In this document: piece after piece, positions 1-6,450 of the stretch
How the letters are laid out: the number at the start of each line of letters is the position of its first letter
Position numbering within the stretch: the stretch's first letter is position 1
Assembly (NCBI GenBank): GCA_947630515.1
Contig: CANRHY010000030.1
Coordinates: forward strand, 1 to 9,160
Reading direction: 5' to 3'
DNA: 9,160 bases
Source of the DNA: an uncultured Bacilli bacterium
GTDB taxonomy: Bacteria > Bacillota_I > Bacilli_A > RF39 > UBA660
Made by a program: the position numbers and the translations under genes
The notes under the pieces: model-generated
What the model was told of the DNA's origin: nothing
Database searches by the model: none
The model's input: only the letters and a program-made list of their open reading frames with translations

Positions 1-1507
1 ATGGTTCAGATAATGCAACAGCAACTCTTGCTCCCGCATATGCTACCTCATCTGCCGTCATTAACCCTATTGGATTTGTTAGTTTTGCTTTTTCATTTAC
101 TCCACTGAATTTATCTGCTTCCGATTGCGAGCTCCCTACGAGTTTTCCTTGATAATCTACTCCACATTTAAAACTTGGGTGATTATGTGATTTCCATAAT
201 CTCTCCCCCGCTGCATAGGTCGTTGTGCTGCTTGAACCATAACTTGACGTTGCCCTGTCATTACAATATACAGCAGTCTTGCTTATATATGAGCCATATG
301 TAGTTTTTATTTTTTGATTATACCAACCATTTAAGGTTACTTCACTTCCTGCGCCATGAGTATCACTATCTGGTCCTAATATTGGTGAATTAGTTCCATT
401 CGCTCTGTTATTAGTTAGACTTCCTGTACTTCCGTATTTAAACCCTACATACATTGTATTACTATATGTTCCATTATAAGTTCTTGTACTTCCTATATAT
501 TGAGTTTCAGTCTTACCTTGGTCACTTGCCAAGCCCGCATATAGTAATCTTATACTTCCATCTTCATTCGTACGTATTATTCTCCAGTAGAACCCTGCAA
601 AACTTACCCAGTTGTTTGTTACTGCTCCACTATAATAATATACTTTATTTTTTAATCCGCTTGCTCCTGTTATACTACTTTCTATAAAGTTTCCATCTTC
701 ATAATATACCCCTGGGTCTGTATGGGGAGTATCATAATCACTTCTTTGCGTTTCTGCTGTTTCTGGATATTGTTCTTTCATTTTTTGATAAAAGTCTGCT
801 ACTAATATTGCCTTTTGTGCTTCTGCTAATGTTACTGTACATTTAATATCTTTTGTTACATTTTTTACTGATACTATATTATTCTCTATGGTACAACCTT
901 CTTCATCTACAGTTGCTCCTTCTGTTGTGTATCCATCATCTGCTGTAACAGTAAATGTTACTGTGCCATTTTCTTCTACTTGTTTTGTTTCTTTATCTAC
1001 TCTTCCATTTGATATATTTACTGTCACCTCATAGCCTTTATTTGTTACTGCTATGTAATTTGGATTTGTAGTTACTGGTTGACTTCCTTTATATCCTCCA
1101 CTTACATTAAATTCTACTGTTACATTAGTATCTGTTTCTATTACCACTTTTATTTCTTTTGTATGTTCTCCATTTTCATATCTATTTACTTCACCTGTTG
1201 GGTTAGCAGGTGTGCTATTTAAATAATATACTTTAGCTTTATAATTTCCATTTGTTATTCTATACTCTAAACTATACTTACTATCTATTCCATTTAGTGA
1301 AGTTATTTTTATAGTTACTACTTTTGTTTCACTTGTTGTTACTGTTGTTGTATTTCTTCCATCTATTTGTATTCCATATAGTAAATTACTTACAAGTAAT
1401 TCGCTTGCTTTATATTCATTAGTATTTACTACAAATATTGCATAACTCGTACTTAGTATTATTGTTAAAAGTATACTTGTTAATATTATTAAATTTCTTT
1501 TCTTCAT
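1..1507 (-). CDS. Secreted/anchored surface protein, C terminus outside window
   Basis: An open frame of 502 codons runs from ATG at 1507-1505 to the window edge without a stop. It begins MKKRNLIILTSILLTIILST, a positively charged start and a hydrophobic segment (about residues 5-24) ending in SYAIF. That is a secretion signal or membrane anchor, somewhat like the SipW-processed TasA/camelysin type. Residues 25-150 are Thr/Asn/Val-rich and probably beta structure. Residues about 158-227 (GYEVTVNISNG, later FTVTADDGYTTEGATV) resemble the divergent InlB B-repeat family. The region after 235 carries NNWVSFAGFYWRIIR (about 298-312), GSIRLLYAG and NPIGLMTADEVAYAGA (about 478-493), a module I recall from large surface proteins of uncultured gut Firmicutes; no function is established. 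Likely role: cell-surface adhesin or structural protein. The ribosome binding site is AGGAAAGG, a few bases before ATG. Expression probably depends on the leader at 1533-1708. The 3' part has a higher G+C than the 5' part. High confidence it is a real gene, low on function. Confidence 0.88.
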   Translation of the reverse strand, partial: MKKRNLIILTSILLTIILSTSYAIFVVNTNEYKASELLVSNLLYGIQIDGRNTTTVTTSETKVVTIKITSLNGIDSKYSLEYRITNGNYKAKVYYLNSTPANPTGEVNRYENGEHTKEIKVVIETDTNVTVEFNVSGGYKGSQPVTTNPNYIAVTNKGYEVTVNISNGRVDKETKQVEENGTVTFTVTADDGYTTEGATVDEEGCTIENNIVSVKNVTKDIKCTVTLAEAQKAILVADFYQKMKEQYPETAETQRSDYDTPHTDPGVYYEDGNFIESSITGASGLKNKVYYYSGAVTNNWVSFAGFYWRIIRTNEDGSIRLLYAGLASDQGKTETQYIGSTRTYNGTYSNTMYVGFKYGSTGSLTNNRANGTNSPILGPDSDTHGAGSEVTLNGWYNQKIKTTYGSYISKTAVYCNDRATSSYGSSSTTTYAAGERLWKSHNHPSFKCGVDYQGKLVGSSQSEADKFSGVNEKAKLTNPIGLMTADEVAYAGARVAVALSEP

Positions 1508-1532
1508 TTTTACCTTTCCTTTCTCACACACT

Positions 1533-1561
1533 AAAAAACACATAGAAAATATTCCTATGTG
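1533..1561 (-). terminator. Terminator-like hairpin in the leader (candidate attenuator)
   Basis: Read on the minus strand, arm CACATAGGAA, loop TAT and arm TTTCTATGTG form a 10-bp stem with one G-U wobble, followed at once by six T (1538-1533). This is the shape of an intrinsic terminator, though the stem is only moderately stable. It lies between the promoter (1680-1708) and the surface gene start (1507), so it would have to be read through for that gene to be expressed. The leader ORF stop codon TAG (1557-1555) is inside the first arm, so a ribosome reaching that stop would cover the arm and block the hairpin. Seen: hairpin, T-run and overlap. Inferred: attenuation. Confidence 0.6.
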
Positions 1562-1650
1562 AATACACTGAAAAAGATAAGGTTATTCTTTAGTAACAAC
1601 CCCCCCCCAATTTTTTTATTACTGAAATTGAAAGAGATTATCTTTTCCAT
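1555..1650 (-). CDS. 31-aa leader ORF containing a G9 tract
   Basis: ATG at 1650-1648 follows AAAGGAG with a 7-nt gap, a near-ideal ribosome binding site about 20 nt after the expected transcript start. The 31 codons begin MEKIISFNFSNKKI, pass through GGG (encoded by the nine G) and end LIFFSVFT before TAG at 1557-1555. The peptide matches no family I know; it has a basic start and a hydrophobic second half. It is too short for most gene callers. It is not in frame with the surface gene, whose ATG lies 48 nt beyond the end of this stop. With G8 the frame ends at TAA 1592-1590, with G10 at TAA 1585-1583. Its placement suggests a regulatory leader peptide rather than a working protein. The strong start signal makes translation likely; the function is inference. 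Confidence 0.6.
   Translation of the reverse strand: MEKIISFNFSNKKIGGGLLLKNNLIFFSVFT
1600..1608 (-). repeat. G9 homopolymer (C9 on + strand)
   Basis: Nine consecutive G on the coding strand, in a stretch that is otherwise about 25-30% G+C. Tracts of this length are classic slipped-strand mispairing sites and underlie phase variation in many bacteria. It lies inside the 31-codon leader ORF, 93 nt before the start codon of the surface gene and about 65 nt after the predicted transcript start. No other G or C run in the window is as long; the next longest seen is five C near 205. Confidence 0.9.
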
Positions 1651-1679
1651 ATTGTTTCTCCTTTATTATTTACAATTAC

Positions 1680-1708
1680 ATTTTATTATTTTTTATTATC
1701 ATTGTCAA
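1680..1708 (-). promoter_or_regulatory. Sigma-A type promoter of leader ORF and surface gene
   Basis: On the minus strand TTGACA (1708-1703), a 17-nt spacer and TAAAAT (1685-1680): a perfect -35 and a 5/6 -10. The transcript should start near 1673-1671, giving a leader of about 165 nt before the surface gene. No second promoter is visible between the hairpin and the surface gene. Confidence 0.75.
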
Positions 1709-1750
1709 TTATATTTTGTTCTTTTTAGTGATATTTTATGCAAAAACAAA

Positions 1751-1793
1751 ACTATTACGAAAAAATGAATTTTTTTCAATTTTTCGTAATAGA
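1751..1793. repeat. 43-bp palindromic repeat, copy A (also terminator of the ATPase gene)
   Basis: The outer arms CTATTACGAAAAA and TTTTTCGTAATAG pair perfectly; with the inner TGAA/TTCA the stem is 18 bp with one mismatch and a loop of five T. It is identical over 43 bp to copy B at 3008-3050. It begins 3 nt after the ATPase stop codon. On the minus strand it is followed by TTTTGTTTTTG, so it can also act as that gene's terminator and separate it from the surface gene promoter just downstream. Confidence 0.9.
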
Positions 1794-1796
1794 AAT

Positions 1797-2976
1797 TTAT
1801 TCAGCTAACCAGTTTGCCATATTTATTATTTCTATACCTTCATATGTATATGTTTCATGTTTTGTTCTTGCAATAAGTATTTTAGGATATGCATCTTTGA
1901 TTTGTAATAATGGAGTTACTTCTCTTTTAAATGTTTCTTCATTACTTATGTCATCTGATACTTGGATATATATTTTTTTATCTTTCTTTATTGCTACAAA
2001 ATCTATTTCTTTTTGGTATAAAACTCCTACATATAATTCATATCCACGTCTTAATAATTCAATAGCTACCATATTTTCATATATTCTACCATAATTCATA
2101 TTTTTAGTACCTATTTTAGCATATTTAAATGATGGGTCTACTAAATAATATTTATCTTTTGAAGATAGATATTTTTTACCTTGTATATCATATCTTCTAA
2201 CTTTATAAAAGGCAAATGCATTACAAAAATAAATAATATATTTAGTTATGGTTTTATCATTTACTGTTTTTTCATTTTTATTTTTTGATTTTTTTAATTC
2301 ACTAACTATACTATTTGAAGAAGTTATATTGGAAATATTGTCCATAAGGAAATCACTTAGTTCGTCTAGTAATTTTACATTTCTAATTTTATATTTGTCT
2401 TTTATATCTCTAATTATTAATGTGTTATATACGTCTTTTAAGTATTCATATTTCTCGTCATTTGTTTTGTATAGATATGAGCCAGCCATTCCACCTTCTA
2501 ATACATATTTATCAAGAGCGTTTTCATAATCTTTATATCCATAATACTTTATAAATTCTTTAAATGAAAATGGATACATTTCTATTGTAAATGTTCTTCC
2601 AGTAAAAAGAGTTGCTAAATCACTACTTAGTAAAAATGCATTAGAGCCAGTAATATATATATTATATTTTTCTTCTGCATGAATCCAATTTATAACTTTT
2701 TCAAAATCTTTACACATTTGTATTTCATCTATTAATACAAAATTATTTTTATTAGATATATAGAGCCTCACTGGTTTTTAAATTATCATATTTTTTTAAG
2801 TTAAAATTAACATGAATTATGTTAGAATTTTTTTCATTATTATTTATATATTCTTTAAAAGCTTCTAATAATTTAGATTTTCCACTACGTCTTACTCCAG
2901 TTATTATTTTTATATCTGGAGTATCTATTACATTAATCATTTTAGATAAATAATGCTCTCTTTCTATTAATTTCAT
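1797..2976 (-). pseudogene. AAA (AAA_14/DUF4143) ATPase, frame-shifted
   Basis: Two overlapping minus-strand frames together make one ATPase. The first (2976-2752, 74 codons, start MKLIEREHYL) carries Walker A GVRRSGKS at residues 27-34. The second (from about 2771 to 1797) carries Walker B FVLIDEIQ, a sensor-like ITGSNAFLLSSDLA and TGRTFTIEMYPFSFKEF, then a C-terminal DUF4143 region with YENMVAIELLRRGY and KEIDFVAI. DUF4143 belongs to the PD-(D/E)XK nuclease-like fold, but the usual ExK after the Asp position appears here as IQVS, so cleavage looks doubtful. The frame changes at a short TA repeat (2756-2762); adding two bases there would join the frames as EALYISNKNN. From memory, relatives have extra residues at this point, so a longer deletion is also possible. 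As sequenced, neither piece has both Walker motifs, so no active ATPase is expected; a sequencing error remains possible. The ribosome binding site AGGAG lies 10 nt before the first ATG. Roles of this family are unsettled (defence and toxin-antitoxin-like functions have been proposed). Confidence 0.82.
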
Positions 2977-2997
2977 AATATTTCATCTCCTAAAACT

Positions 2998-3026
2998 ATT
3001 ATAGCACACTATTACGAAAAAATGAA
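2998..3026 (-). promoter_or_regulatory. Promoter of the ATPase gene, overlapping palindrome copy B
   Basis: The minus strand shows TGCTATAAT, an extended -10 with perfect TATAAT at 3003-2998. The best -35 at 17-nt spacing is TTCATT (3026-3021), a weak match lying inside the palindrome. The transcript would start about 10 nt later, just ahead of AGGAG and the first ATG. The overlap makes the palindrome a possible operator. Confidence 0.6.
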
Positions 3027-3050
3027 TTTTTTTCAATTTTTCGTAATAGA
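3008..3050. repeat. 43-bp palindromic repeat, copy B
   Basis: Identical to copy A at 1751-1793 over 43 bp. It lies directly upstream of the ATPase -10 box. On the plus strand it is followed by seven T (3051-3057), so it would terminate transcription entering from the left; on the minus strand its end supplies the -35 region of the ATPase promoter. Confidence 0.9.
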
Positions 3051-3083
3051 TTTTTTTAAAAGTAATAATATAATTATATGTTA

Positions 3084-3119
3084 AATGATACGGATATTTT
3101 AAATTGTGTCCGTATCATT
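3084..3119. repeat. 11-bp perfect inverted repeat in the mscS-ATPase gap
   Basis: AATGATACGGA (3084-3094) and TCCGTATCATT (3109-3119) pair perfectly around a 14-nt loop; G-U and A-U pairs could extend the stem inward on the plus-strand RNA. No long T-run follows on either strand, so it is a poor intrinsic terminator. A protein-binding site or a transcript-end stabiliser is possible. The rest of 3051-3245 holds no credible ORF; a weaker TTAGCC (3127-3132) / GGCTAA (3163-3168) pair is also present. Confidence 0.5.
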
Positions 3120-3220
3120 GTTATATTTAGCCTTTATAATATTTTTATATCTTTCATATTTTGGCTAACATATACAAATTATGTATGCAATGTATATATT
3201 TGTCAGTAATCTTGAGAACA

Positions 3221-3246
3221 AAAATGATTAGTTTTTTGTTACTAAT
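3221..3246 (-). terminator. Weak candidate terminator of mscS
   Basis: On the minus strand ATTAGT (3246-3241), an 8-nt A-rich loop, ACTAAT (3232-3227), then CA and five T (3224-3220). The stem starts at the last base of the mscS stop codon. Only six weak base pairs, so confidence is low. Confidence 0.35.
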
Positions 3247-4067
3247 TATTTCTTATGTTCTTTTACATATACATCTAGTTTTGTATATGGTATTTCTATT
3301 CCTTCTTTATCAAATTCTTTTTTTATTAGTATTAGAGATTGTCTTTTTATTGCAAAGTGAGTGTATGGTTTACATAATACAGTTATTCTATAATTTATGC
3401 TACTTGAATCAAATGCTTCTATTCCTAATAGTTCTACTTTTCCTTTTACGTTTTCTAGTTTTTCTATCTTTTTACCAACTATCTTTAATACTTTTTCTAA
3501 TTTATCTATATCTGTTGTATAACTTACTGGTAAATCCATTACTAATAGTGAATCGCTTTGAGAGTAGTTTTTTATTGTGGTTATGCTGCTATTTGATATT
3601 GTGAATATTTCTCCTGTATATGACTTTAGTTTAGTTGTTTGTAATCCTAAACTTATTACTTCTCCAGTAAAACTATTTATTTCTACTATGTCACCTATGT
3701 TATATCTATTATCAAATATTATAAGTATTCCAGCTAACATGTTTTTTATTGTGTCTTGTAAAGCTAAACCTAAGACTACTCCTGCTATTCCTAAGCTTGC
3801 TAATATGCTTCCTGTGTTTATTCCATATTCTTCTAGTATTGAAAGTAATACTATTACAATTATTGTGTATCTTATTACACTTTTTATTAGGTTTATTACT
3901 GTTTTTTCTTTTGTGTGTGCTTTGTGTTTATTTCTTTTTTTCATTATGTTATCTATTATGTTACTTATAATCCTATAGATAATAGTACCTAATAATATGT
4001 ATACTATAGGCGCTAAGAATTTTCTTGATGTGAAAAACTCTAATATTTTTATTAATAATTTTTTCAT
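3246..4067 (-). CDS. mscS: MscS-family small-conductance mechanosensitive channel
   Basis: A membrane channel that opens under membrane tension and releases solutes during hypo-osmotic shock. The 273-aa product has hydrophobic helices at about 17-36 and 60-82, then the pore-lining TM3 and its extension, SILASLGIAGVVLGLALQ and NMLAGILIIF (about 87-118), with the Gly/Ala spacing typical of MscS. NIGDIVEI starts the beta domain (about 123-130), and the C-terminal alpha/beta region ends VYVKEHKK. The length fits the short MscS class. I chose ATG 4067-4065 because AAGAGGAGG stands just before it; an in-frame ATG at 4115 would add 16 residues but lies inside divIVA and has no comparable ribosome binding site. 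It follows divIVA by 34 nt across a hairpin and is the last gene of the sepF-divIVA-mscS group. Confidence 0.9.
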   Translation of the reverse strand: MKKLLIKILEFFTSRKFLAPIVYILLGTIIYRIISNIIDNIMKKRNKHKAHTKEKTVINLIKSVIRYTIIVIVLLSILEEYGINTGSILASLGIAGVVLGLALQDTIKNMLAGILIIFDNRYNIGDIVEINSFTGEVISLGLQTTKLKSYTGEIFTISNSSITTIKNYSQSDSLLVMDLPVSYTTDIDKLEKVLKIVGKKIEKLENVKGKVELLGIEAFDSSSINYRITVLCKPYTHFAIKRQSLILIKKEFDKEGIEIPYTKLDVYVKEHKK

Positions 4068-4082
4068 TTTTCCTCCTCTTTT

Positions 4083-4109
4083 AAAAATATTAAGCCTATG
4101 CTTAATATT
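4083..4109 (-). terminator. Hairpin between divIVA and mscS, overlapping the divIVA stop
   Basis: On the minus strand AATATTAAGC (4109-4100), loop ATAG and GCTTAATATT (4095-4086) form a perfect 10-bp stem; the arm end and following bases give a run of five T. The divIVA stop codon TAA (4104-4102) lies in the first arm. It may partly terminate transcription, lowering mscS relative to divIVA, and ribosomes ending divIVA would disturb it. Confidence 0.55.
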
Positions 4110-4545
4110 CTTCATCTTTTAAATCAAGTCTATCCATTTCTTCTATTACTTCTAATTGACTTTCTATAATTGCTCTTAGCCTTCTTTTTAGTAAGTTTAC
4201 ATTTCTTTTTAGTCTATCTGCTGTGTCTGAAGCTTTTTCTGCTTTTATTAGGGCGTCATTAATAATTCTATTAGCATTTCTTTTAGCTTCATTAATTAGA
4301 CTTTCTGCTTCACGTCTAGCTAGTTTCTTTATGTCTTCTCCTGCATTTTCTGCATTAAATATAGCGTGATTCATTCTGTCTTCTACATTTATATAGTATG
4401 CTAATTTTTCATTTAATTCTGCTATTTTTTTATCAGCTTCTTTTTTAGAGTTTAAAAGTCTTTCGTATTCTTCAATTACTTCATCTAAGTAATCTTTTAC
4501 TTCACTTTTATCATAACCTCTAAAAACTGTATTAAAACTTTTCAT
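4102..4545 (-). CDS. divIVA: DivIVA-family cell division/polarity protein
   Basis: A coiled-coil scaffold that gathers at curved membrane of the division site and poles and recruits other proteins. The 147-aa product has FRGYDKSEVKDYLDEVIEEY at residues 8-27, matching the DivIVA N-terminal membrane-binding domain; F8 and R9 correspond to the Phe-Arg pair that inserts into membrane in Bacillus subtilis DivIVA. A long charged coiled coil follows (about 28-140) and ends DLKDEEY. Compared with B. subtilis, about nine residues before the FRGY motif are missing, and the C-terminal part is short. The start is supported by GAGGG 7-8 nt upstream. It lies 23 nt after sepF in the same transcript; the ylmG and ylmH genes that stand between these two in Bacillus are absent here. 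Confidence 0.9.
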   Translation of the reverse strand: MKSFNTVFRGYDKSEVKDYLDEVIEEYERLLNSKKEADKKIAELNEKLAYYINVEDRMNHAIFNAENAGEDIKKLARREAESLINEAKRNANRIINDALIKAEKASDTADRLKRNVNLLKRRLRAIIESQLEVIEEMDRLDLKDEEY

Positions 4546-4568
4546 AAGGACACCCTCTTACTAATATT

Positions 4569-4955
4569 TTACCAATCTTCCCCTTTGTCGTCTTTTTTGT
4601 CTTCTTCTGAAATAGTACCTTGTACGTCAATATTTTTTGGAGTACATAAGTATATTCCTTCACCTATTTTTTGTAAGTCTCCTCCAATTGCGTACAATGT
4701 TCCACTTAAAAAATCTATAATTCTTTTAGATTGGTCAGTTGTTACTCTTTTAAAATTTACTACTACACTATTTCTTGATTTTAAATGGTCTGCGATAGTT
4801 TGGCTTTCTGAATAAGCTCTTGGTTCTACTAAAATCATTTTATTTGAAGAACTACCTTTTTTTGCTTCAGTTTCGCTTACTGTGTAGTAATCGTCTTCTG
4901 TCATTTCTATATCTTCTTCTTTTGTATCAAATATTTTAAAATTCTTAAATGCCAT
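4569..4955 (-). CDS. sepF: SepF, FtsZ-binding cell division protein
   Basis: SepF binds FtsZ and helps align filaments and anchor the Z ring at the membrane. The 128-aa product has a short N terminus ([10 protein letters not shown], possibly the membrane-binding helix), an acidic linker to about residue 38, then the SepF core: [19 protein letters not shown] (40-58), [20 protein letters not shown] (64-83) and [20 protein letters not shown] (84-103). The tail is acidic and ends KGEDW. The start is fixed by AGGAGG four bases before ATG. It is the first gene of the sepF-divIVA-mscS group, with its own promoter at 4986-5014. The order with divIVA immediately next is conserved in Gram-positives. 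Confidence 0.95.
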   Translation of the reverse strand: MAFKNFKIFDTKEEDIEMTEDDYYTVSETEAKKGSSSNKMILVEPRAYSESQTIADHLKSRNSVVVNFKRVTTDQSKRIIDFLSGTLYAIGGDLQKIGEGIYLCTPKNIDVQGTISEEDKKDDKGEDW

Positions 4956-4985
4956 AATTCCTCCTAATTATCTTTATCATAATTT

Positions 4986-5014
4986 ATTCTATCACATTAA
5001 CGAGGACGTTTCAA
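4986..5014 (-). promoter_or_regulatory. Promoter of sepF-divIVA-mscS
   Basis: On the minus strand TTGAAA (5014-5009), a 17-nt spacer and TAGAAT (4991-4986) preceded by TGA, an extended -10. Both boxes match 5/6. It begins 18 nt after the glyS stop codon. No intrinsic terminator is visible between glyS and this promoter, so glyS transcripts may also run into sepF. Confidence 0.7.
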
Positions 5015-5031
5015 TTATTTTATTGATTTTT

Positions 5032-6408
5032 TTAAAATTTGATTTTGTTTTCTATGTAAGATGGTAAGTCTTCTAGTTTTACTACTTCTTGTGCCATAGT
5101 GTCTCTGTCTCTTACTGTTACAGTGTTATTATTTATGGTTTCATCATCTATTGTTACAGAGAAAGGTGTTCCTATTACGTCTTCTCTTCTATAGCGTTTT
5201 CCAATGTTACCAGTTTCATCATATGTTGTCATGAAACTTTTTGATAGTTCTTTATATATTTCTTTTGCTTTTTCACTATGGAATTTTTTTACTAGAGGTA
5301 ATACTGCAACTTTATATGGGGCAAGGTATGGGTGAAAGTGCATTACTTCTCTAACTGAGCCATCAGGAAGTGTTTCTTTTTCATAACTATCAGAAAGCAC
5401 TGTAAGAAGTAATCTTTCTACTCCTAGGCTTGGCTCGATTACATAAGGAATATATTTTTCATTAGTTTCAGGGTCAATGTAATCTAGGCTTTCACCTGAG
5501 TATTTTTGGTGTTGTGATAAGTCATAGTTAGTTCTACTAGCTATTCCCCAAAGTTCACCCCAGCCAAAAGGAAATTTGTATTCTATATCAGTTGTTGCAT
5601 TACTGTAAAAAGATAGTTCTTCTTTTTCATGGTCTCTTAGTCTTAAGTTTTCTTCCTTTATACCTAGGCTTAGTAAGAAGTTTTTGCATTTGTCTTTGTA
5701 GAATTTAAACCAATCAAGTTCAGTACCAGGCTTACAGAAAAATTCAAGTTCCATTTGTTCAAATTCTCTTACTCTAAAGATAAAGTTTCCTGGTGTTATT
5801 TCATTTCTAAAGCTTTTTCCTATTTGTCCTATTCCAAAAGGAATTTTAAGGCGCATGCTTCTTTGAACGTTTAAAAAGTTAGTAAATATTCCTTGAGCAG
5901 TTTCTGGACGAAGATAGATAGTACTTTTTGCTTCTTCTGTTACTCCTTGAAATGTTTTAAACATTAAGTTAAATTCTCTTATTTCTGTAAAATCACTTTT
6001 CCCACATTTAGGGCATGATACGTTATGTTCTTTTATGTAGTTCATTAACTCTTCTTTATTCATTTTACCTGCATCTTCTACACCAATATCTTCTAGTAAT
6101 TTATCAGCCCTGTGTCTTGTTTTACAGTGTTTGCAATCTATTAATGGGTCACTAAAAGTTTGTAAGTGGCCACTAGCTTCCCACACTTTTGGATTCATTA
6201 GTATACTTGAATCTAATGCTACATTGTTTTCATCTTCTTGTACGAATTTTTTTAGCCAAGCACTTTTTATGTTATTTTTTAAAAGTACTCCTACTGGACC
6301 AAAATCCCAAGTATTAGATAGTCCTCCATATATTTCACTTCCTTGAAATATAAAACCATAATTTTTACATAGATTAACTAAATCTTGCATAGTTATTTCG
6401 TTATTCAT
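5032..6408 (-). CDS. glyS: Glycyl-tRNA synthetase, dimeric class II type
   Basis: Charges tRNA-Gly with glycine in the cytoplasm. The 458-aa length and single-chain layout fit the alpha2 enzyme of Gram-positives (also called GlyQS), not the alpha2-beta2 form. Visible parts: N-terminal [20 protein letters not shown] and [14 protein letters not shown]; a Zn-binding insertion with C92/C95 (CKHC) and C132/C135 (CPKC); [11 protein letters not shown] (165-175); motif 2 SFRNEITP and [11 protein letters not shown] (199-224); motif 3 [11 protein letters not shown] (325-335); and a C-terminal anticodon-binding domain from about 360, with [12 protein letters not shown]. No key residue is missing. The start is supported by AAGGAGG 6 nt upstream. 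Control is by the T-box leader at 6427-6542, so expression should rise when uncharged tRNA-Gly builds up. Confidence 0.97.
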   Translation of the reverse strand: MNNEITMQDLVNLCKNYGFIFQGSEIYGGLSNTWDFGPVGVLLKNNIKSAWLKKFVQEDENNVALDSSILMNPKVWEASGHLQTFSDPLIDCKHCKTRHRADKLLEDIGVEDAGKMNKEELMNYIKEHNVSCPKCGKSDFTEIREFNLMFKTFQGVTEEAKSTIYLRPETAQGIFTNFLNVQRSMRLKIPFGIGQIGKSFRNEITPGNFIFRVREFEQMELEFFCKPGTELDWFKFYKDKCKNFLLSLGIKEENLRLRDHEKEELSFYSNATTDIEYKFPFGWGELWGIASRTNYDLSQHQKYSGESLDYIDPETNEKYIPYVIEPSLGVERLLLTVLSDSYEKETLPDGSVREVMHFHPYLAPYKVAVLPLVKKFHSEKAKEIYKELSKSFMTTYDETGNIGKRYRREDVIGTPFSVTIDDETINNNTVTVRDRDTMAQEVVKLEDLPSYIENKIKF

Positions 6409-6426
6409 AAATCCTCCTTATAAATT

Positions 6427-6450
6427 AAAAAACTCCTAAAACTTTAGGAC
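6427..6450 (-). terminator. T-box intrinsic terminator of glyS leader
   Basis: On the minus strand TCCTAAA (6449-6443), a 2-nt loop and TTTAGGA (6440-6434), then G and six T (6432-6427). The left arm is the same CCTAAA needed by the antiterminator, so the two structures exclude each other. Confidence 0.85.

Larger units (their letters stand above)
1751..3050 (-). mobile_element. Candidate palindrome-bounded unit carrying the ATPase
   Basis: A 1300-bp segment holding one broken ATPase gene and bounded by identical 43-bp palindromes. Being palindromic, the two ends act both as direct and as inverted terminal repeats. AAA/DUF4143 ATPases are often multicopy in gut bacteria. No transposase and no clear target-site duplication is visible (flanks CAAAAACAAA and TTTTTTTAAA differ). 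A passive element moved in trans, a recombination remnant, or a simple terminator duplication are all possible. Mobility is inference. Confidence 0.3.

Noticed and set aside
454..687. Plus-strand ORFs opposite the surface gene and others (also 1559-1768, 1738-2094, 3161-3604, 3577-3978, 8465-8713)
   Set aside because: They lie antisense to well-supported genes or their leader, lack ribosome binding sites, and read as hydrophobic Leu/Ile/Phe/Ser runs typical of reversed A+T-rich coding DNA.
1505..1650. Phase-variable translational fusion of the leader ORF to the surface protein
   Set aside because: G10 or G7 would bring the two into the same frame, but that frame meets TAA at 1585-1583, so no read-through protein forms. 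Only the attenuation model remains.
2752..2771. Programmed ribosomal frameshift joining the two ATPase frames
   Set aside because: No convincing slippery heptamer with a stimulating structure is visible at the overlap; a simple indel in the TA repeat or a deletion is more economical.
4068..4115. Longer start for mscS at ATG 4115
   Set aside because: It lies within divIVA and the hairpin and lacks a ribosome binding site, whereas ATG 4067 has AGGAGG close in front.
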